From: Fragilariopsis cylindrus CCMP1102
Lineage: Eukaryota; Bacillariophyta; Bacillariophyceae; Bacillariales; Bacillariaceae
Length of the DNA stretch: 64,000 bases
Assembly (NCBI GenBank): GCA_900095095.1
Contig: FMBT01000393.1
Span: forward strand, 62,001-126,000
Direction of reading: 5' to 3'
Both the position numbers and the translations under genes were made by a program. Each line of letters starts with the position of its first letter. Position 1 is the stretch's first letter. The notes beneath the pieces were generated by a model that worked only from the letters and a program-made list of their open reading frames with translations, was not told where the DNA came from and searched no databases. This document shows, piece by piece, positions 1 to 12,096 of the stretch.

Positions 1-66
1 AAGCGTCCTGTTGACGTTCCCAATGACCACTTCGGGCTTCGGACGGTGGAAAACACAATTGAATCC

Positions 67-92
67 TTATTGTATCGTTGTTGCGGCGCTTT

Positions 93-146
<54 letters not shown>

Positions 147-1584
147 GAGCATGACGAGCAGCCTCTTTCAAGGCGGTCGCGGCAGACGAATGATCAAGAT
201 TATATATAGTATTTTTGTTATTGTAGTAGTGGTCATCCTCTACATTATTACCGGTATAAATCCCAGCAACGATGGACGACGGTCTCACTCCAGCACGATC
301 TGCAATCCCACCAGGACGGACTCGTTGTATCAAACAAAATTTCCCACAGGGTCCCCAGTCAATCCCGTATGGCGGGTCACTCAAAAACAACACCTTATGC
401 AATTTCCCATTCCGAATGAATGTCATCGAAATAGGATCACGGATTTTCATTTTCGTGGTAGTTGTTGCGTGGCCATCATTGTTGTTTATCGTCATGTCCG
501 TTTTTTGGGCGCTCGTGCTGACATTTGTAGTACTGCTATTGCTATTGACATTTCTATTACTAATGCTGTTACTACAACAATAACCTTCATATTGCCATAT
601 CCTTTCAAGTGCCGATTTCGATGGTTCTGCCAATAAATTCAATTCACCGTCATTGATTCCCACCAATACAGAATTTTCTTCGAGGCCAGCACACCATGCT
701 TCTGATCCTGGACGAACATTTCGAACGTACAAACCGAGAGACAATCGAGATAGTGTCATCCCAAGTGATGGCTGTAACTGTTGTTGTTGTTGTTGTTGTT
801 GAGACGAAATTGGTGATATTAGCGGAGAAGGAATTTCGGACTTCTTTTCATCGTGTTCTACATTATTCCGGATGTTGTCTTCATCATTCGTCGTTGGAAT
901 AGCTGTCGATTGATTAACATTGTTATTATCTTTGTTTGACGGAGATTTCTGAGGCAATTCAAGATGGGCAGTATAACTGACATAAGATGAAATTCCTGCC
1001 AAACCAACACCTTTCCAACTATTGGTATGATTTGTTTTACTTTTAGTTGTTGTTGTTGTTTGTTGCCGCTTTGGAAAATCATTTCCGAATACCGCCCGGA
1101 TCCATTCGGTACGAACCTCGTCCCGAAAAGCATCTTGTCCGAGTGCTATAATTCTGTTATCTTTCCTTGTCGATGGGGTGTTGCTGTTGCTGTTGTGTTG
1201 GTGAATATCGCCATTACTATTACCATTACCATTATCATTCAGTTGCTCCATCGTATTTGTCGTATTCAGACAATTCAGGCTCGATACCACGTTGCGCAAT
1301 GATGTATTATTTGACAAGTCGTCTAACAATGGCCACGACTGTGCTCGTGGCTCTTGTTGTAATGTTGACTGTGTGTGTGTTTGTCGTCGATGTCGTTGTC
1401 GATAACTATATCGACGTAGTCGATGACGTAGACGTTGCTTTATCGGCCGATATTGATCGTTAGTGCGACCACTTATCTCTTCTTCTTCTTCTTCTTCTTC
1501 TTCTCTATCTCCTTGATGCTTCTCTCCTTCTTGATTATTCCGATCGTATGTCCGATACGCAAAGTAAGCGAGAGCCGGGATCAT
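67..1584 (-). CDS. PDZ-domain-like protein with low-complexity linkers
   Basis: A 505-aa ORF from an ATG at 1584. Two PDZ-like segments are visible. The first, near residues 278-310, contains GLYVRNVRPGSEAWCAGLEE and a following LVGIN. The second, near 416-442, contains CLIQRVRPGGIADRAGV and SIVAGI. Both follow the usual PDZ pattern (hydrophobic strand, xPGSPAxxAGL, then GD/VxxIN-like strand), which binds C-terminal peptides. The N-terminus (MIPALAYFAYRTY) is mildly hydrophobic and is followed by a run of nine Glu. The linkers hold polyQ (about residue 265-275), Asn/Thr-rich stretches and an (Asn-Ser)n tract near the C-terminus encoded by a TTGCTG microsatellite at about 92-146. No catalytic domain is visible, so a scaffold role is inference. 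No intron is needed. The gene stands alone, with about 4 kb of noncoding DNA upstream. Confidence 0.6.
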
Positions 1585-3011
1585 GAAGAGGAACGACTCG
1601 ACTCACTCACTCACTCACTCACAAAAACAAACAAACAAACAAATTCTAACTCTATTGAAGCAGGGAGAATAGAATGGGCTCGTCCATCTGCTGCAATGGG
1701 GAGAGTGACGCTTGAAATGGTGGGTTTTTTTTACTTGGTGTATAATAATACAATGTATAGATAATATATGATGTCCGTTGCGATCGGATGAATAGAGATT
1801 ACAATGTTGTTGTGGTGAATTGAGTTTCATGTAATCGTGGTGGTAAAATTTAAAATTAATTATTTGTAACTAACCGTGAGCTAAAAACATACATTTACTA
1901 GTACCTTAAATAAATAATAGGGATATAATAGCATCAACAATGATGCATGGACATGGTGTTATGTATAATCATAGTCATATCCTTACTAACAGATCATAAT
2001 TTCAATACCAACTTGTTAACCGTTTATTCTTAATGTGATGATAAGAGGTATAGGTACCTGCGTGTGCAGTACGTGCAGTCTATTGTAATTTCCACTGAAA
2101 GAAATTATTGTGAGTAGCTTTTGAAGCTTTGTGCCACAAAACACAGTTTCTTGTGTAACTATTACGGGGTAGTCGATTGGTGTGCTTCATCATATGGAAG
2201 GAAAGACTAACAATCACAAATCGATACATTGTAGATCTCACATTAAGTAATGTGCATATCTACTTGCTAGTTAGTTCTTTACTGAGAGGTAGTTATTTTC
2301 TTCTTCCTTATTTTATTTATAATTACATAGTCTCTGCCTGTGATGTGTGTTGAAATTCAACTATGTATTCATCTTCACATTATCAGAAGCTTTCCCAACG
2401 AAAGACAGGTGTAGATGTTGCTAAATCATACAACTTTCCTCCTTCCTCTTGTCCCCTACGATATTTAATTTAGTAGTGCAGTGCTACATGCCATTGCATT
2501 ACTCTTAGTTGTTTTGATCATCAGATTATAGGTAAAAGAACTGATAATTTGGTCTATTATTATTCTTTCCATCATGATAATGTTGTAGAAATATCTTGTT
2601 GCCAGATGTACAAGCACAAATAGGTAGGACTAGTTTTACTGTGTGTGATTGAAAATAGTAGGATCCTGCAGTGCCACAGTTCATTCAATCAACTTGCCAA
2701 CCTCATTGTAAGAACATGATGGTCTGTGGACTTAATTCTTCTTGTAAATTAGACACATCTTTCTTGGCAGCTTGTTCTATAGGGTCAGGACAATCGTAGC
2801 TACTGTGGACAACATGCTTGATCCATCCATTTAAGGCTGGCAATGTGATAATTATAGAACACAAGGACTTCTTTGACTTGACCGAGTCCCACAAAGATAA
2901 GTCTGCACAGGGTGAGTTTCCAAACGCTCATTTATTCGTGTTAATTGCGCACACCTCAATTTGTGGCCGTAAGACTCAACAAAGATGCCATACTGTAGTT
3001 AATAGCTAACA

Positions 3012-3095
3012 AAAAGCATGCAAACCGGGATTGAACCCGTTGAGGTGATATCAACAAAAATTCTGGAGACCGTTGTTTAATAAGGAATCTTTCAG
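3012..3095 (-). other. tRNA-like relic with B-box
   Basis: Read on the minus strand, GGGTTCAATCCCGG fits a pol III B-box/T-arm. It is immediately preceded by a 5-bp hairpin with a 7-nt loop (GTTGA/TCAAC) where the long variable arm of a Leu/Ser-type tRNA would lie. The T-stem has one mismatch, and I cannot find a matching acceptor stem, a clear anticodon stem or an A-box. A decayed tRNA gene or the head of an old SINE is more likely than a working tRNA. Confidence 0.25.
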
Positions 3096-4098
3096 TTCAA
3101 AACAACACATACACCAAAAGCTGTCATTTCCTTTAAGTATTCGACTCGTTGTGCTCATAGAAAAAGGGCTCATTTAATTGAAATGCCTTGTTCTAAAATT
3201 ATCGCATACCCTGTCTTATTTGTTTAGGATCTCTATCAATTGATATTCTATTGGTGTGGCATTCAGAAATATGAACTATAAGCAAAAAATGCAAATAAAG
3301 TGCTACACGCACCATCCAATACTGTGCATTTTGTCCTAGTAGTGAGGTAGTAATTGTGCTAGTAGCCACTGATGCAGCAGTTTTCTCTTCTTCCTTACCT
3401 TTACCTCTATCCTGTTGTTGGTAATAATGACTAGGTAATGAATAATTTGTGTGACTAAAAAACTGGACAACATTTTCTATGGTTGCTGACTTTTTTTTAG
3501 ACAGCACACAAAATTGTGTGTATTCTGCTCTAGCCAACTATTTTTTGAAGAAGAAGAAAGAATAAGGTGGGAGTCCTTTGTTTCCCCCAGTGTTCCAGTG
3601 CAAGGAGGTAATATATTAGATATATATATTAGATACAGTATATATGATGGCCTAACATCAGCTGCTGCTGCTGCTGCTGCTGGAGACTTCAATAGTTGGC
3701 TGGCATAAATATTCCAATAGTCATATCATATCAGAAAAAGTACGATGAGAGGCAAGGGATTCTAAAGACAAGTAGAATAATAACGACCAATGATTCATAT
3801 TTCATTACTATACATAGGGAGACTTGTTCACATACCCATGGCATATTTTTATTACCACTAGTTAAATGAATACAACAGAGACAGATGTCATCAACAATAT
3901 CCCTCATTTTGAATCTTTCCGTGTTGTAGTGCAAATGCTCTTAAAATATACAGCCAGTTGCAATTTTTCATGATAGGTGTGGAAGAGAGTAGAATTAATG
4001 ATACTTAAACAATTTTCCAGAATAAAAGCTAAGAAAGAATATTGTAATTGATTCATTTAGTTTGTCCAAATACTGTAGCAATAGTAGCAGGAACAAAT

Positions 4099-4563
4099 CT
4101 AGTTCAGGGTGGGGATCCTTGATTTCTTTCTTTGAGAATACATGGTAGAAGATAGCACAAGCTGATGAGTGGTGTCCACCATAAAAGTCTGATTATCTAT
4201 CAATCTCATTTTTGCTAAAAAGTCTCGAGTTAAAAAACCTCTAGTTTTATAACAAAGGAATTCTGGCAAAGGTATCATCAATTGCTCACAACAAAGATAT
4301 AAAGGTTCTGTCAAAGGAGGTTTGTCACCTGCAGAAATGGAGTGTTGAATGGTATGCTGTCTAATAGTGCCTCTCAGAGGTAAGTTTTAGATGATCAACA
4401 ATATTCTTTCTGCAACAGCAACGGGAACAAACACATGCGCCGCCACCTAAAGGAATGTGTGGTGTCCAAGCAGGTTCAATAGTACAACTTGTACCAGTTA
4501 GTATAGCTTCTACAGCTGGTCTAAATGCATACAATATATATGTACTGGTAGGTACATAATTAC
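4099..4563 (-). other. Coding-like fragment of unknown identity
   Basis: On the minus strand two open stretches have protein-like composition. One, about 4366-4560, contains AVEAILTGTSCTIEPAW, a triple Gly and a Cys-rich CVCSRCCCRK motif. The other, 4099-4314, is a 71-aa ORF beginning MTEPLYLCCEQLMIPLPEF. They are in different frames and could be joined by an intron ending near 4318 or represent a decayed gene or transposable element. I do not recognise a family. Confidence is low. Confidence 0.2.
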
Positions 4564-5158
4564 AATAACAGTTTAAAAGATATCAACAACTTGCCCAATG
4601 ATAGGTTTCAACCCCCAAAAGACCATCAAACATACCCACTCAAGAGAACTATGGCACCTTATTTTCATTTTGAGAATGTAAACATCTTGTGGGTACAGTA
4701 TGTCTGGAAACCAGTTCACGAGTGTGCCCAGGAAGAAAATGCAATGACAGGCTAAACATATTTATTATACTACAGTAATATGGTATAGAACTTTAGTAAA
4801 GTATTATTCTTGAATCTTGTTGTAACAGTGTAGAAGTTCCTCAAACCAGACTATACTGCAAGAGAGAGACAATTCTTAAGCATCAGTAAGACACATACTT
4901 ATCATAAAATGCCAATAGGTGCTGGGACATGTCTAGTCTTGTGCAGACACCAAAGAGAGTAATAAGAATATACATTTATTTATTTTTCTTCTAGAATACT
5001 ATATTTTTTATATTATTATTTTATTTAAGCATTAGTTCGCCTCATAAAAATTAAAGAACCATCGCGTTGATAGTCATTTCGTCAAGATTGGGCACATTAA
5101 TGTTGATCGTGGTGTAATACTAGTAAAAAAGCACCAAGAAAATTGAGCTCGTACTTCA

Positions 5159-5298
5159 CCGGAACACACGCACGACTAATGAGTTCGTAAAAACGTGTGA
5201 GTTCACTTTCTCAGATAATCGTGAAATTTTAACCGGAACACGACTAATGAGTTAGTGAAAAACGTCCGAGTCACTTTAGTGATAATCGTGAAATTTTA
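5159..5298. repeat. Two-copy tandem repeat, about 70 bp
   Basis: Units at 5159-5231 and 5233-5298 share the start CCGGAACAC, a middle CGACTAATGAGTT and the end GATAATCGTGAAATTTTA, with small indels and substitutions between them. The pair lies 400 bp upstream of the helicase-associated-domain gene. It might be a duplicated regulatory block or simply a local duplication. Confidence 0.7.
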
Positions 5299-5306
5299 AA
5301 TTTCAC
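5288..5306. repeat. 19-nt perfect inverted repeat
   Basis: GTGAAATTT / AAATTTCAC with a single central T. It overlaps the end of the second tandem-repeat unit. It could be a dimeric protein-binding site; there is no direct evidence of function. Confidence 0.5.
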
Positions 5307-5348
5307 AACCACAGTGATGGTCATACTCGGAAAGAAAGCTCTGTACAG

Positions 5349-5375
5349 TAATCCTCGCATAAAATGCGAGGATTA
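5349..5375. repeat. 12-bp perfect hairpin
   Basis: TAATCCTCGCAT pairs perfectly with ATGCGAGGATTA across a 3-nt AAA loop. The arms are GC-rich relative to the surroundings. It sits about 320 bp upstream of the ATG at 5698. A regulatory or cruciform-forming site is possible, as is the relic of a small inverted-repeat element. Confidence 0.5.
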
Positions 5376-5697
5376 TTTATCGGTTTAACTAATACATAGG
5401 CCTATAAAATGGAGGAATTTATGAAATGACTGTATGAGAATATTATATATGTCGAGGAGAATTTCAGAACTTTTATGTGTAATTAAGTGACTACGATCAC
5501 ACAATTTCTCATTCCCCTGAAGCACATTAAAATTCGCTTTCTCTTCACTAAATCGTTTCACAACTTTCCTGTATCACACGTACTCGAACCGCTATTACAA
5601 AACCACGACCACAATCAACCAACCCAACAATCCATTCGTTACTCATCATCTTTCGCCTTTGCAACATCCTAGCACATCACCGAAACAACACACAACA

Positions 5698-7631
5698 ATG
5701 GAACTCAAAAGATATACCGAATTCAAAAGAAAAATTGCCGTACTGACGACAGCGTCAGTGGCAGGGTCAACCGACACCGACATCAGCACTCACACAGCCA
5801 CATCGACGGCAACCGACAGGAACTGTAATAAGGAAGGAAGGCGAAACGGAAACATAATGAACGACCCAAACAACAACGATAATACTAAAACAATAGTCAC
5901 ACTAGTAATAGCTTTCCCAGCGTCGATCATAAGCATAAGCGAACGAAATTAGAATCGTCACGAACACTATCACCATCATCGAACAACAGCAACAGCAACA
6001 GCAACAACAGTAGTATCCCTTTCGCTACCAGCAACTGGTGGAAGAACGGAAATGGTCCAGCTCGTGTCACTACTCCAACTCTAGCTCCAGAAAATGCAAC
6101 AACAGCCCCTCCATCATCATGGTTACAACTTTTGGGAGAAGTTGCAGCGTTGGGAGAGAATAAGCAAAATAGTACACTTCAACAACAACAACAACAACAT
6201 AATCAAGCAGTAGATGATCCATTACTTTCTGCTCTCGTGTTTCCTACTAATAGTACCGGCGGCATTGGCATCAACAACAATGAATATCATCAGCAACAAC
6301 AACAGATGTCAAGTGCACCATCGGCTATCGGACCGTCTACCTTTTCTTCAGCGTCATCGCAGCAGCAGCAGCAGGAACCGAACTATCCATTTTCATTTCC
6401 ACCTATAGCTAATATGCGACCATTATCATACAACTACAATACGAATGCGCAACATCATTCTTATTTACAGCAACAACAACAACAACAACGTCATCAACAG
6501 CAGCAGCAACAGCAACAGCAACATTATCATCAGCTACAGCAGCAGCAGCAGCAGCAACGTCATGCTGCTACCGCCTTTCAATCATTTCCGGGTTTTGCCG
6601 CTGCGGGTGGTGGTAGTGATCAGCAAAGACAAAGACAACAGATACAGCAACCATTACCAGTCCGTGTTGAAACTAATATCATTGACACATTACGAGCTGA
6701 AGGAGGAGGAGGAGGAGATATTAATCTTAATATTGCTGATATGACTGATGTAGGAGGGCCAGCTTCACTTGATGTTGAACGTGAATTGGAAGAATCGTAT
6801 CAACAAGATGCATCTTTCGCAGATGATTTGAAACAAAACGCACAACAACAACCAAATGATACGATTATTGATGTTGATGATGTTGATCTTGATTTTTCTG
6901 ATATCGAACCGGTCCCTGCTATGGCTACTAGTGGTAGCATTACTCTTATGACTCCAAGGAGTGATTCACCAAAGGAAGCAGGAGAAGGCTTTGATATTAA
7001 TGATGATGATACTGGCAACGATGGGATTAACACGATCCGTCTTCCTAACACTCCTATTACACCCAATTCCAACAACAACAATACATTATCGTCAACAGAA
7101 ATTGATTATTTAAAGGAGGTGAAGTTTCGTGCATATCAAGCAGAAAATTGGACAGAAAAATTTGAAGAATTGTTACAATTCCGTGATGATAATGGACATT
7201 GTTTAGTACCGAATTGTCATCCAGAAAATCCTGCATTAGCACAATGGACTAAACGACAACGGTATCAGTATAAATTAAAAATAGATGGTAAACGATCTAC
7301 TATAACTGATGAACGTGTACGCGCATTGGATGAGGTTGGATTTGTTTGGGATTCACATAAAGCTGTTTGGTCTGAACGACTTGAGGAATTAAAATGTTTT
7401 CAAAAAGAATTTGGTCATTGTAACGTACCCAGTCGGTATCAAACGAATCACCAATTAGCAATTTGGGTGAAACGACAACGTCGACAATGGAAGAATAGAA
7501 TAGATTTACAACCAAATTGTATGACAGATGAAAGACAGGATGCTTTAGAGGAGCTTGGATTTCTTTGGGACATGAAAAGGAAGAAGATGAAAAAGACAAC
7601 TAGTAAGAAGAGGAAGATGATAGTAGTATAG
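5698..7631 (+). CDS. PolyQ nuclear protein with two helicase-associated (HA) domains
   Basis: The ATG at 5698 (MELKRYTEF) opens the frame. A one-base deficit in the A-run at 5887-5890 moves the rest into the next frame; adding one A gives one product of about 644 residues. After the break come a basic NLS-like KHKRTK, then Gln-rich tracts at about 6180-6570 encoded by CAA/CAG repeats, then an acidic region. The C-terminus has two tandem HA repeats, about 7160-7350 and 7365-7580, each with the pattern W...F.EL..F....GHC.VP....N..LA.W.KRQR. They end GFVWD and GFLWD. The tail is Lys-rich. HA-domain proteins of this layout are abundant in diatoms and are thought to bind nucleic acid; no helicase motor is present. 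The role in transcription is inference. Confidence 0.75.
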
Positions 7632-9397
7632 ATCGATAGAACACATTATCTGAAAAGTCAAAATTCATAATATCGACTTATAAAATAAACATATATATTA
7701 TATACATTTTATGTACATTTTTCAGCTCGCAACTATGCAGATGAACTACTACAAAGGAAATTAGAAGTCTACCAACTAACACTTTCAAGGAGGATGGCAG
7801 AAGTCACAATCTATGCCATGTAAGACCATCACATACTAAACAAATAAGCAAGAGAGATGAACTTGGAAACTGTTATACATTTCATCAATTGTTGGAACTT
7901 AGTAGTACAAGTTGACCAGAAAAAGCTGTTGTTGAAGAATTGCAATAGAGAAGGCCTGTATATTGTCGCTCAAATGAAATTGCACGAGCACGTATATAAT
8001 TAGGCAATACAACAGTACTAGTAAGATAATGTTATTTAATTCCATCTCCACCTCTTAGCAGAATATGTATATATATATACATAAAATATACGTATAAGAC
8101 TGGATAAACCATCTGGGCGATAAGTCTTTGGCTGAAACTCTACATCTTACTATGTGGTGAGAATTTTGGTAATACCTTGGTCTTCTAGCTAGTTTTTCGT
8201 CACTGGTTTAATATAATATCACTACTACTATAATATCAAACTAGAGCTGCATTTCTTTTATGACCCGAACCAAGACCATTGTACCGGTAATTATTACAAT
8301 CTTTTAGTACCTGTACAAACGATTAAAATAAACGTAAAATAGCGCGAGCGTACAATTAAGCGTGTCGACAAACGAAATAAAAAAAACTGTTAAACAAGTA
8401 ATAAAAAACTGAGAACAAGTTAATTATTAAACTTTTTTCAACGTTAATTTTTTATCTAATTTCAGTCGTAATTTTTTACGAAATAGATTTAGTCGTTTAT
8501 GCACGGCTACAAAGCTAACGCATAACAAACGTGTGGTCGCGAAAACTTTTGTCGGCGGTATTTTATAAAGCTAAGCGTTCTGTGCGACCATAAAAGAGCC
8601 GAAAAAGTAATCTATTGAAAGCGCAACGCGCGAGATCCGGCGGCAGGATCCGTGGCCCAAATAGTAAAACTCGCACATCTGGAAATTTGAATACTTCATT
8701 TTCCTAGTAATTACTAGTAAATCTATGGAAGTTCTAAACAATAATAAATCCATCAAAATTCAATATCAGCAATAAGTACATAACAAGACCTACTGAGCCT
8801 ATTTTGGTACAAGGAATCTGAATAAGGCCCCTTTCAGGAGTTGGAAGTCTTTGGCGTCGCGTGTCTCCGGAACGATTTCGAAAAACGACTCGTTGCTTTG
8901 GAGGCCATCTTAGCTCCTATAAATTAAAGTACTCCCCAGTTGGTGACTGCTTCGGGAAAGTGGTCACTGCCAACGAAATCCACAATTTTCGATGGTATTT
9001 AAATCAAAAACAGCATCAGCTCCACTCATTTGGAGTCGCGGATCTCCGGAACATACTTTCTGCGAATGTAGTTTATGATTACCATTCAACAAAATTGACT
9101 TCCTAGAGTATAAGAAAATTATACTATAGTATATTTTTCATAAGTGCTGTGATATATGAAATGAAAAGTATGAGACTATTTATTTTGTACCCTTCTACGT
9201 ATGTTTTTATTCCTACACATCCTATCCATGGTTTTTCAGGAAAAGGATAATAGCTTGGAATATTCGAACTCGAAATTAATGGGTTACTTCGTTCTTGTCA
9301 AGAATCGCCTTGAACCCCCCAAATTTTTCCTCGCCATCGTCGCCCAACAATGGTTTGTCCCATGCTTGATCGACGATCCAACTTCCGAGGTAGGCCA
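7632..9397. other. Intergenic region without recognised gene
   Basis: AT-rich, with many short ORFs but no domain. At about 8838-8875 and 9020-9053 two copies of an imperfect sequence share GTCGCG...TCTCCGGAAC, suggesting a small degenerate direct repeat. An 81-aa ORF at 8861-9106 spans the copies and has no recognisable family; I do not call it a gene. Confidence 0.5.
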
Positions 9398-11295
9398 TCA
9401 TATTTGCTTGTCGAACCGTAACCCCACCAACACGGAATCCTCTGGCAATAATCCCCTTTCTTCAGATTCGAGATAAGGTATATTTGGTAGAGTACTCAGC
9501 TCCTTGTTTGTGAAGTGTCCGTTTAGAACATTCTCTTCGACGATGTTTTCAATGCCCTTTGGGGGAGGGACCGCATCTCGTTGGATTTTACTTGAGAACT
9601 TACCAGGAAGATTCATAAGGATGAATGTCAAATCTACTTTGTCTCCTGCAGTTGTACCCCAAAATGGGTTATCCAAAACTGTTATGTTCTCAATTGTAGT
9701 GACGAGAGGATTTTCTGCAAGGAAGAGAGAATCAAGATTGCTTCGAAGCTTTTCCATATGTGACACACCATCATCGAATATTTTATTCATGAGATTTGAA
9801 TTTATACCAGCATCTCCCGGTGAGATTCCAAAATAAGTAGAAAAGCACATATAAAACATCCCCATGTGACCCATCCACGTATAAACATCTAGATTTTCAC
9901 TTTCCTTGTAAACCTCAGCATACGTATTACCCTGGCCTGTAAGTTGAAATTAATATGCACGATCTTACGAACTCTTTTCTGAACAAGAGTTGGGATTCCA
10001 TCAGGCACATTTATTCCGCCATCTGCAAGCATTAATTGTCTCATATCTCCTTTACCGGTCACATCAACCTCACGAAATTGCCATAATTCAGTCATATCCC
10101 GGAAAACGGAGAACATATTCGTTGAGACACCCAGGAGCATCTCTAAACTGAAACGTTTTTTCTTCGATCCCCATTCCGATGGCTTGGTCGGATGGACGGG
10201 AAAATCCAAAGGCTCGGCGGCCATCTTTGTGTTTGGAGGTGCAATCGTATCAAAACTCATGCTTCTATCATAATGCGAAACAATTTCATATGGAGTAGCA
10301 CTAAATAGTACGGAAGTAAGATTGTCATTCTTGGATAGCGACGCTTCAACATCCTCGATAGAAAAGGGAAGCCGGCTTCAAGTCCGAGAGGACTCTAGGA
10401 TCTTTCCCACTATCGATTTTAAAAAGATTCAGTGGGAATATCTCCTTTGGTCCTACATAACTGAACGTAATAATAGGTGTTGCTTTCACATCTTCCCTAA
10501 CGCCAACAAAGTCCTTGTTTTCGCTGAGCTCGGTAGGTCCGAAGAATTGATTCCTTTTGATACCAATAGGTCTGATAAATGTGTAATACACGCGATATTA
10601 TAGATTGACTTTGGTTTTGTTTTCAAGATTTTCATGGCAAGAACCACCGGAATGACTCGTAACGCAAGCCTTCTTGACATCAAATCAAACAATGAACCTT
10701 TTTTGGTGTGGCGTAATTTCTTAGCGGTGATGTCTTGAGGTGCAGTTACTTCTCCTTCGGCGTCTAAGATTTCTGTGCCGTCCATTGTTTGGGCAAACGC
10801 ATATAGAACGATGGGTATATTCCCTCTATAAAATGTATTCGATTCGATGCGAGTATTGAAGTTTATGTCAGGGACAAAATTGTGAATTCGAATTCAAATA
10901 CAATACAATACAATACAATACAATACCAATTTGATCGCTGTCCTATATACTAGTATGACTTACCCGCTAAGACCTGCCAGGTAATCAAATGCTTCCATTG
11001 CTGGTCGCATCTTACCATCGATCTCGACCTTCTGCTGTTGGATTCCGCGCATTATTGCTGCTCCGTGAAGACCTGCAACTACACCACCACCAGAGATTGA
11101 CATTCCGACGGAATTTTGAATCTGATCTTCTTTTTCAGCTGACGTTGGAGTAGAGGCAAGAAGCACCAGGCCAACGACCGCATAGCAGCAGTGAACTAAA
11201 CATCGTTGAATCTTCATTTTTGAAAGTATAGAAAGAGCAGCAATGAGTGGTTGTGCCTGTAACTTGTTTGTTGGTTTTGTGCCGTAAGATCGCAT
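9398..11295 (-). CDS. Secreted patatin/cPLA2-like lipase, with frame breaks
   Basis: Exon 1 (10964-11295) offers ATGs at 11295 and 11217. The second gives a clean signal peptide, MKIQRCLVHCCYAVVGLVLL... ending STPTSA. Next comes SISGGGVVAGLHGAA (oxyanion-hole glycines) and GLSGG, the nucleophile-elbow Ser, whose last Gly codon is split by a 138-bp intron (10826-10963, GTAAGT...TATAG). Downstream are a TPYEI motif and LADGGINVPDGIP, which fits the catalytic Asp of the patatin/cytosolic PLA2 fold. The frame changes three times: at TT 10598-10599, the A-run 10362-10365 and CCC 9928-9930. One extra base in each run restores it. Expected activity is phospholipid or lysophospholipid hydrolysis in the secretory pathway. 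The C-terminal 170 residues are unassigned. It is either a working gene with assembly indels or a decaying one; I favour the first. Confidence 0.6.
10899..10926 (-). repeat. (TATTG)n pentanucleotide repeat in lipase intron
   Basis: Five to six CAATA units on the + strand lie inside the intron of the lipase gene, reading TATTG in the sense of transcription. The same pentanucleotide in the same sense orientation occurs in the SGNH esterase intron at about 30126-30157. Confidence 0.8.
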
Positions 11296-12096
11296 TTGTG
11301 TCTATCTTCCTTCCTTCGTTGTTTTTGAATACGACATGTTGATATAGGAGGCAGGGAGCGAAAGCTACAAATTGGAAATCAACGTGTGTCATTTTTCACA
11401 TCTTCTTTTTCAAATTTTTCAAAGCTTCTCTTTAGATCTGAATTTTCAAATCTTCTCTTTCAGATCTTCTTCTCTTTCAGATCACTGTATCATCATTTTT
11501 CGACGACACACCAACGTTGGCGTCAAAGAAAATTCCTTAACGCCAACGGTGGATTCATTGAAAAAAATTATATGCATTTTTCGACGACACACCACCGTTG
11601 GCTTCAAAGAAAATTCTTTGACGCCACTACTTTTACGTCGCCTAAAACCACTAAGAACAAAATTCACAATCGACGCGCTTACCGTAAGACAAGCTTAGTT
11701 ATAACTCCGAAATCTTTTTTATGTTTCTGATTGGCTCAAGAGCTCCGATTTTGACAACAGCTTATTACCATATTTTAGGATCACTTCAAAATGTAATCAA
11801 CTTTGTTAGCATCAACAATTCATTGGTGTATATAATATCAATCAGTGTGTTTATAACAATTGAAATAGGAACAGCACACTACAAAATAAGCAGAAACACA
11901 GAATAAATGTCATCAAGAATGATAAGAAATAATGTCAAGAATGAAATTCAAATTGTAACAAAGAACAAAGCTTCTTCTTTCTACTTATTGCACCAAAACC
12001 AAGATTGAATGCAATTTCATCCAAAGACAAACTTCCAACACCTTCGCTGCCGTATTGCTAACAACAATAACAGCAACACTGTTGGTTGAAACGAAA
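11296..12096. other. Intergenic region with direct repeats
   Basis: Between the divergent lipase and PhnD-like genes. It starts with a TCTTCTTTCAGATC-rich stretch at about 11400-11490, contains the 53-bp repeat pair at 11494-11627, and otherwise shows nothing recognisable. It presumably holds the two promoters. Confidence 0.5.
11494..11627. repeat. 53-bp direct repeat pair
   Basis: Copies at 11494-11546 and 11575-11627, separated by 28 bp, both begin CATTTTTCGACGACACACCA and end in AACGCCA/GACGCCA. They differ at only a few positions. Within each copy, GTTGGCGTCAA and TTAACGCCAAC form an imperfect inverted repeat. They may be remnants of a small element or duplicated regulatory sites. Confidence 0.75.

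Larger units (their letters stand above)
1585..5697. other. Long AT-rich intergenic region
   Basis: About 4.1 kb without a convincing gene. Short ORFs here have no recognisable domain and look random. The stretch holds a TCAC microsatellite at about 1604-1622, a (CTG)n run at about 3661-3682, a tRNA-like relic, a weak coding-like patch at 4.1-4.6 kb, a tandem repeat pair and two perfect inverted repeats near 5.2-5.4 kb (listed separately). The 3' part probably contains the promoter of the helicase-associated-domain gene. Confidence 0.6.

Noticed and set aside
8861-9106. 81-aa ORF in the 7.6-9.4 kb gap
   Set aside because: No recognisable domain and overlaps a degenerate repeat pair; likely chance.
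9900-10640. Three mini-introns of 32-40 nt in the lipase gene instead of frame breaks
   Set aside because: GT...AG pairs of suitable length exist, but they would delete conserved-looking strands such as KIVHINFN, lack branch sites, and a one-base homopolymer fix works at each point just as it does in many other genes here.
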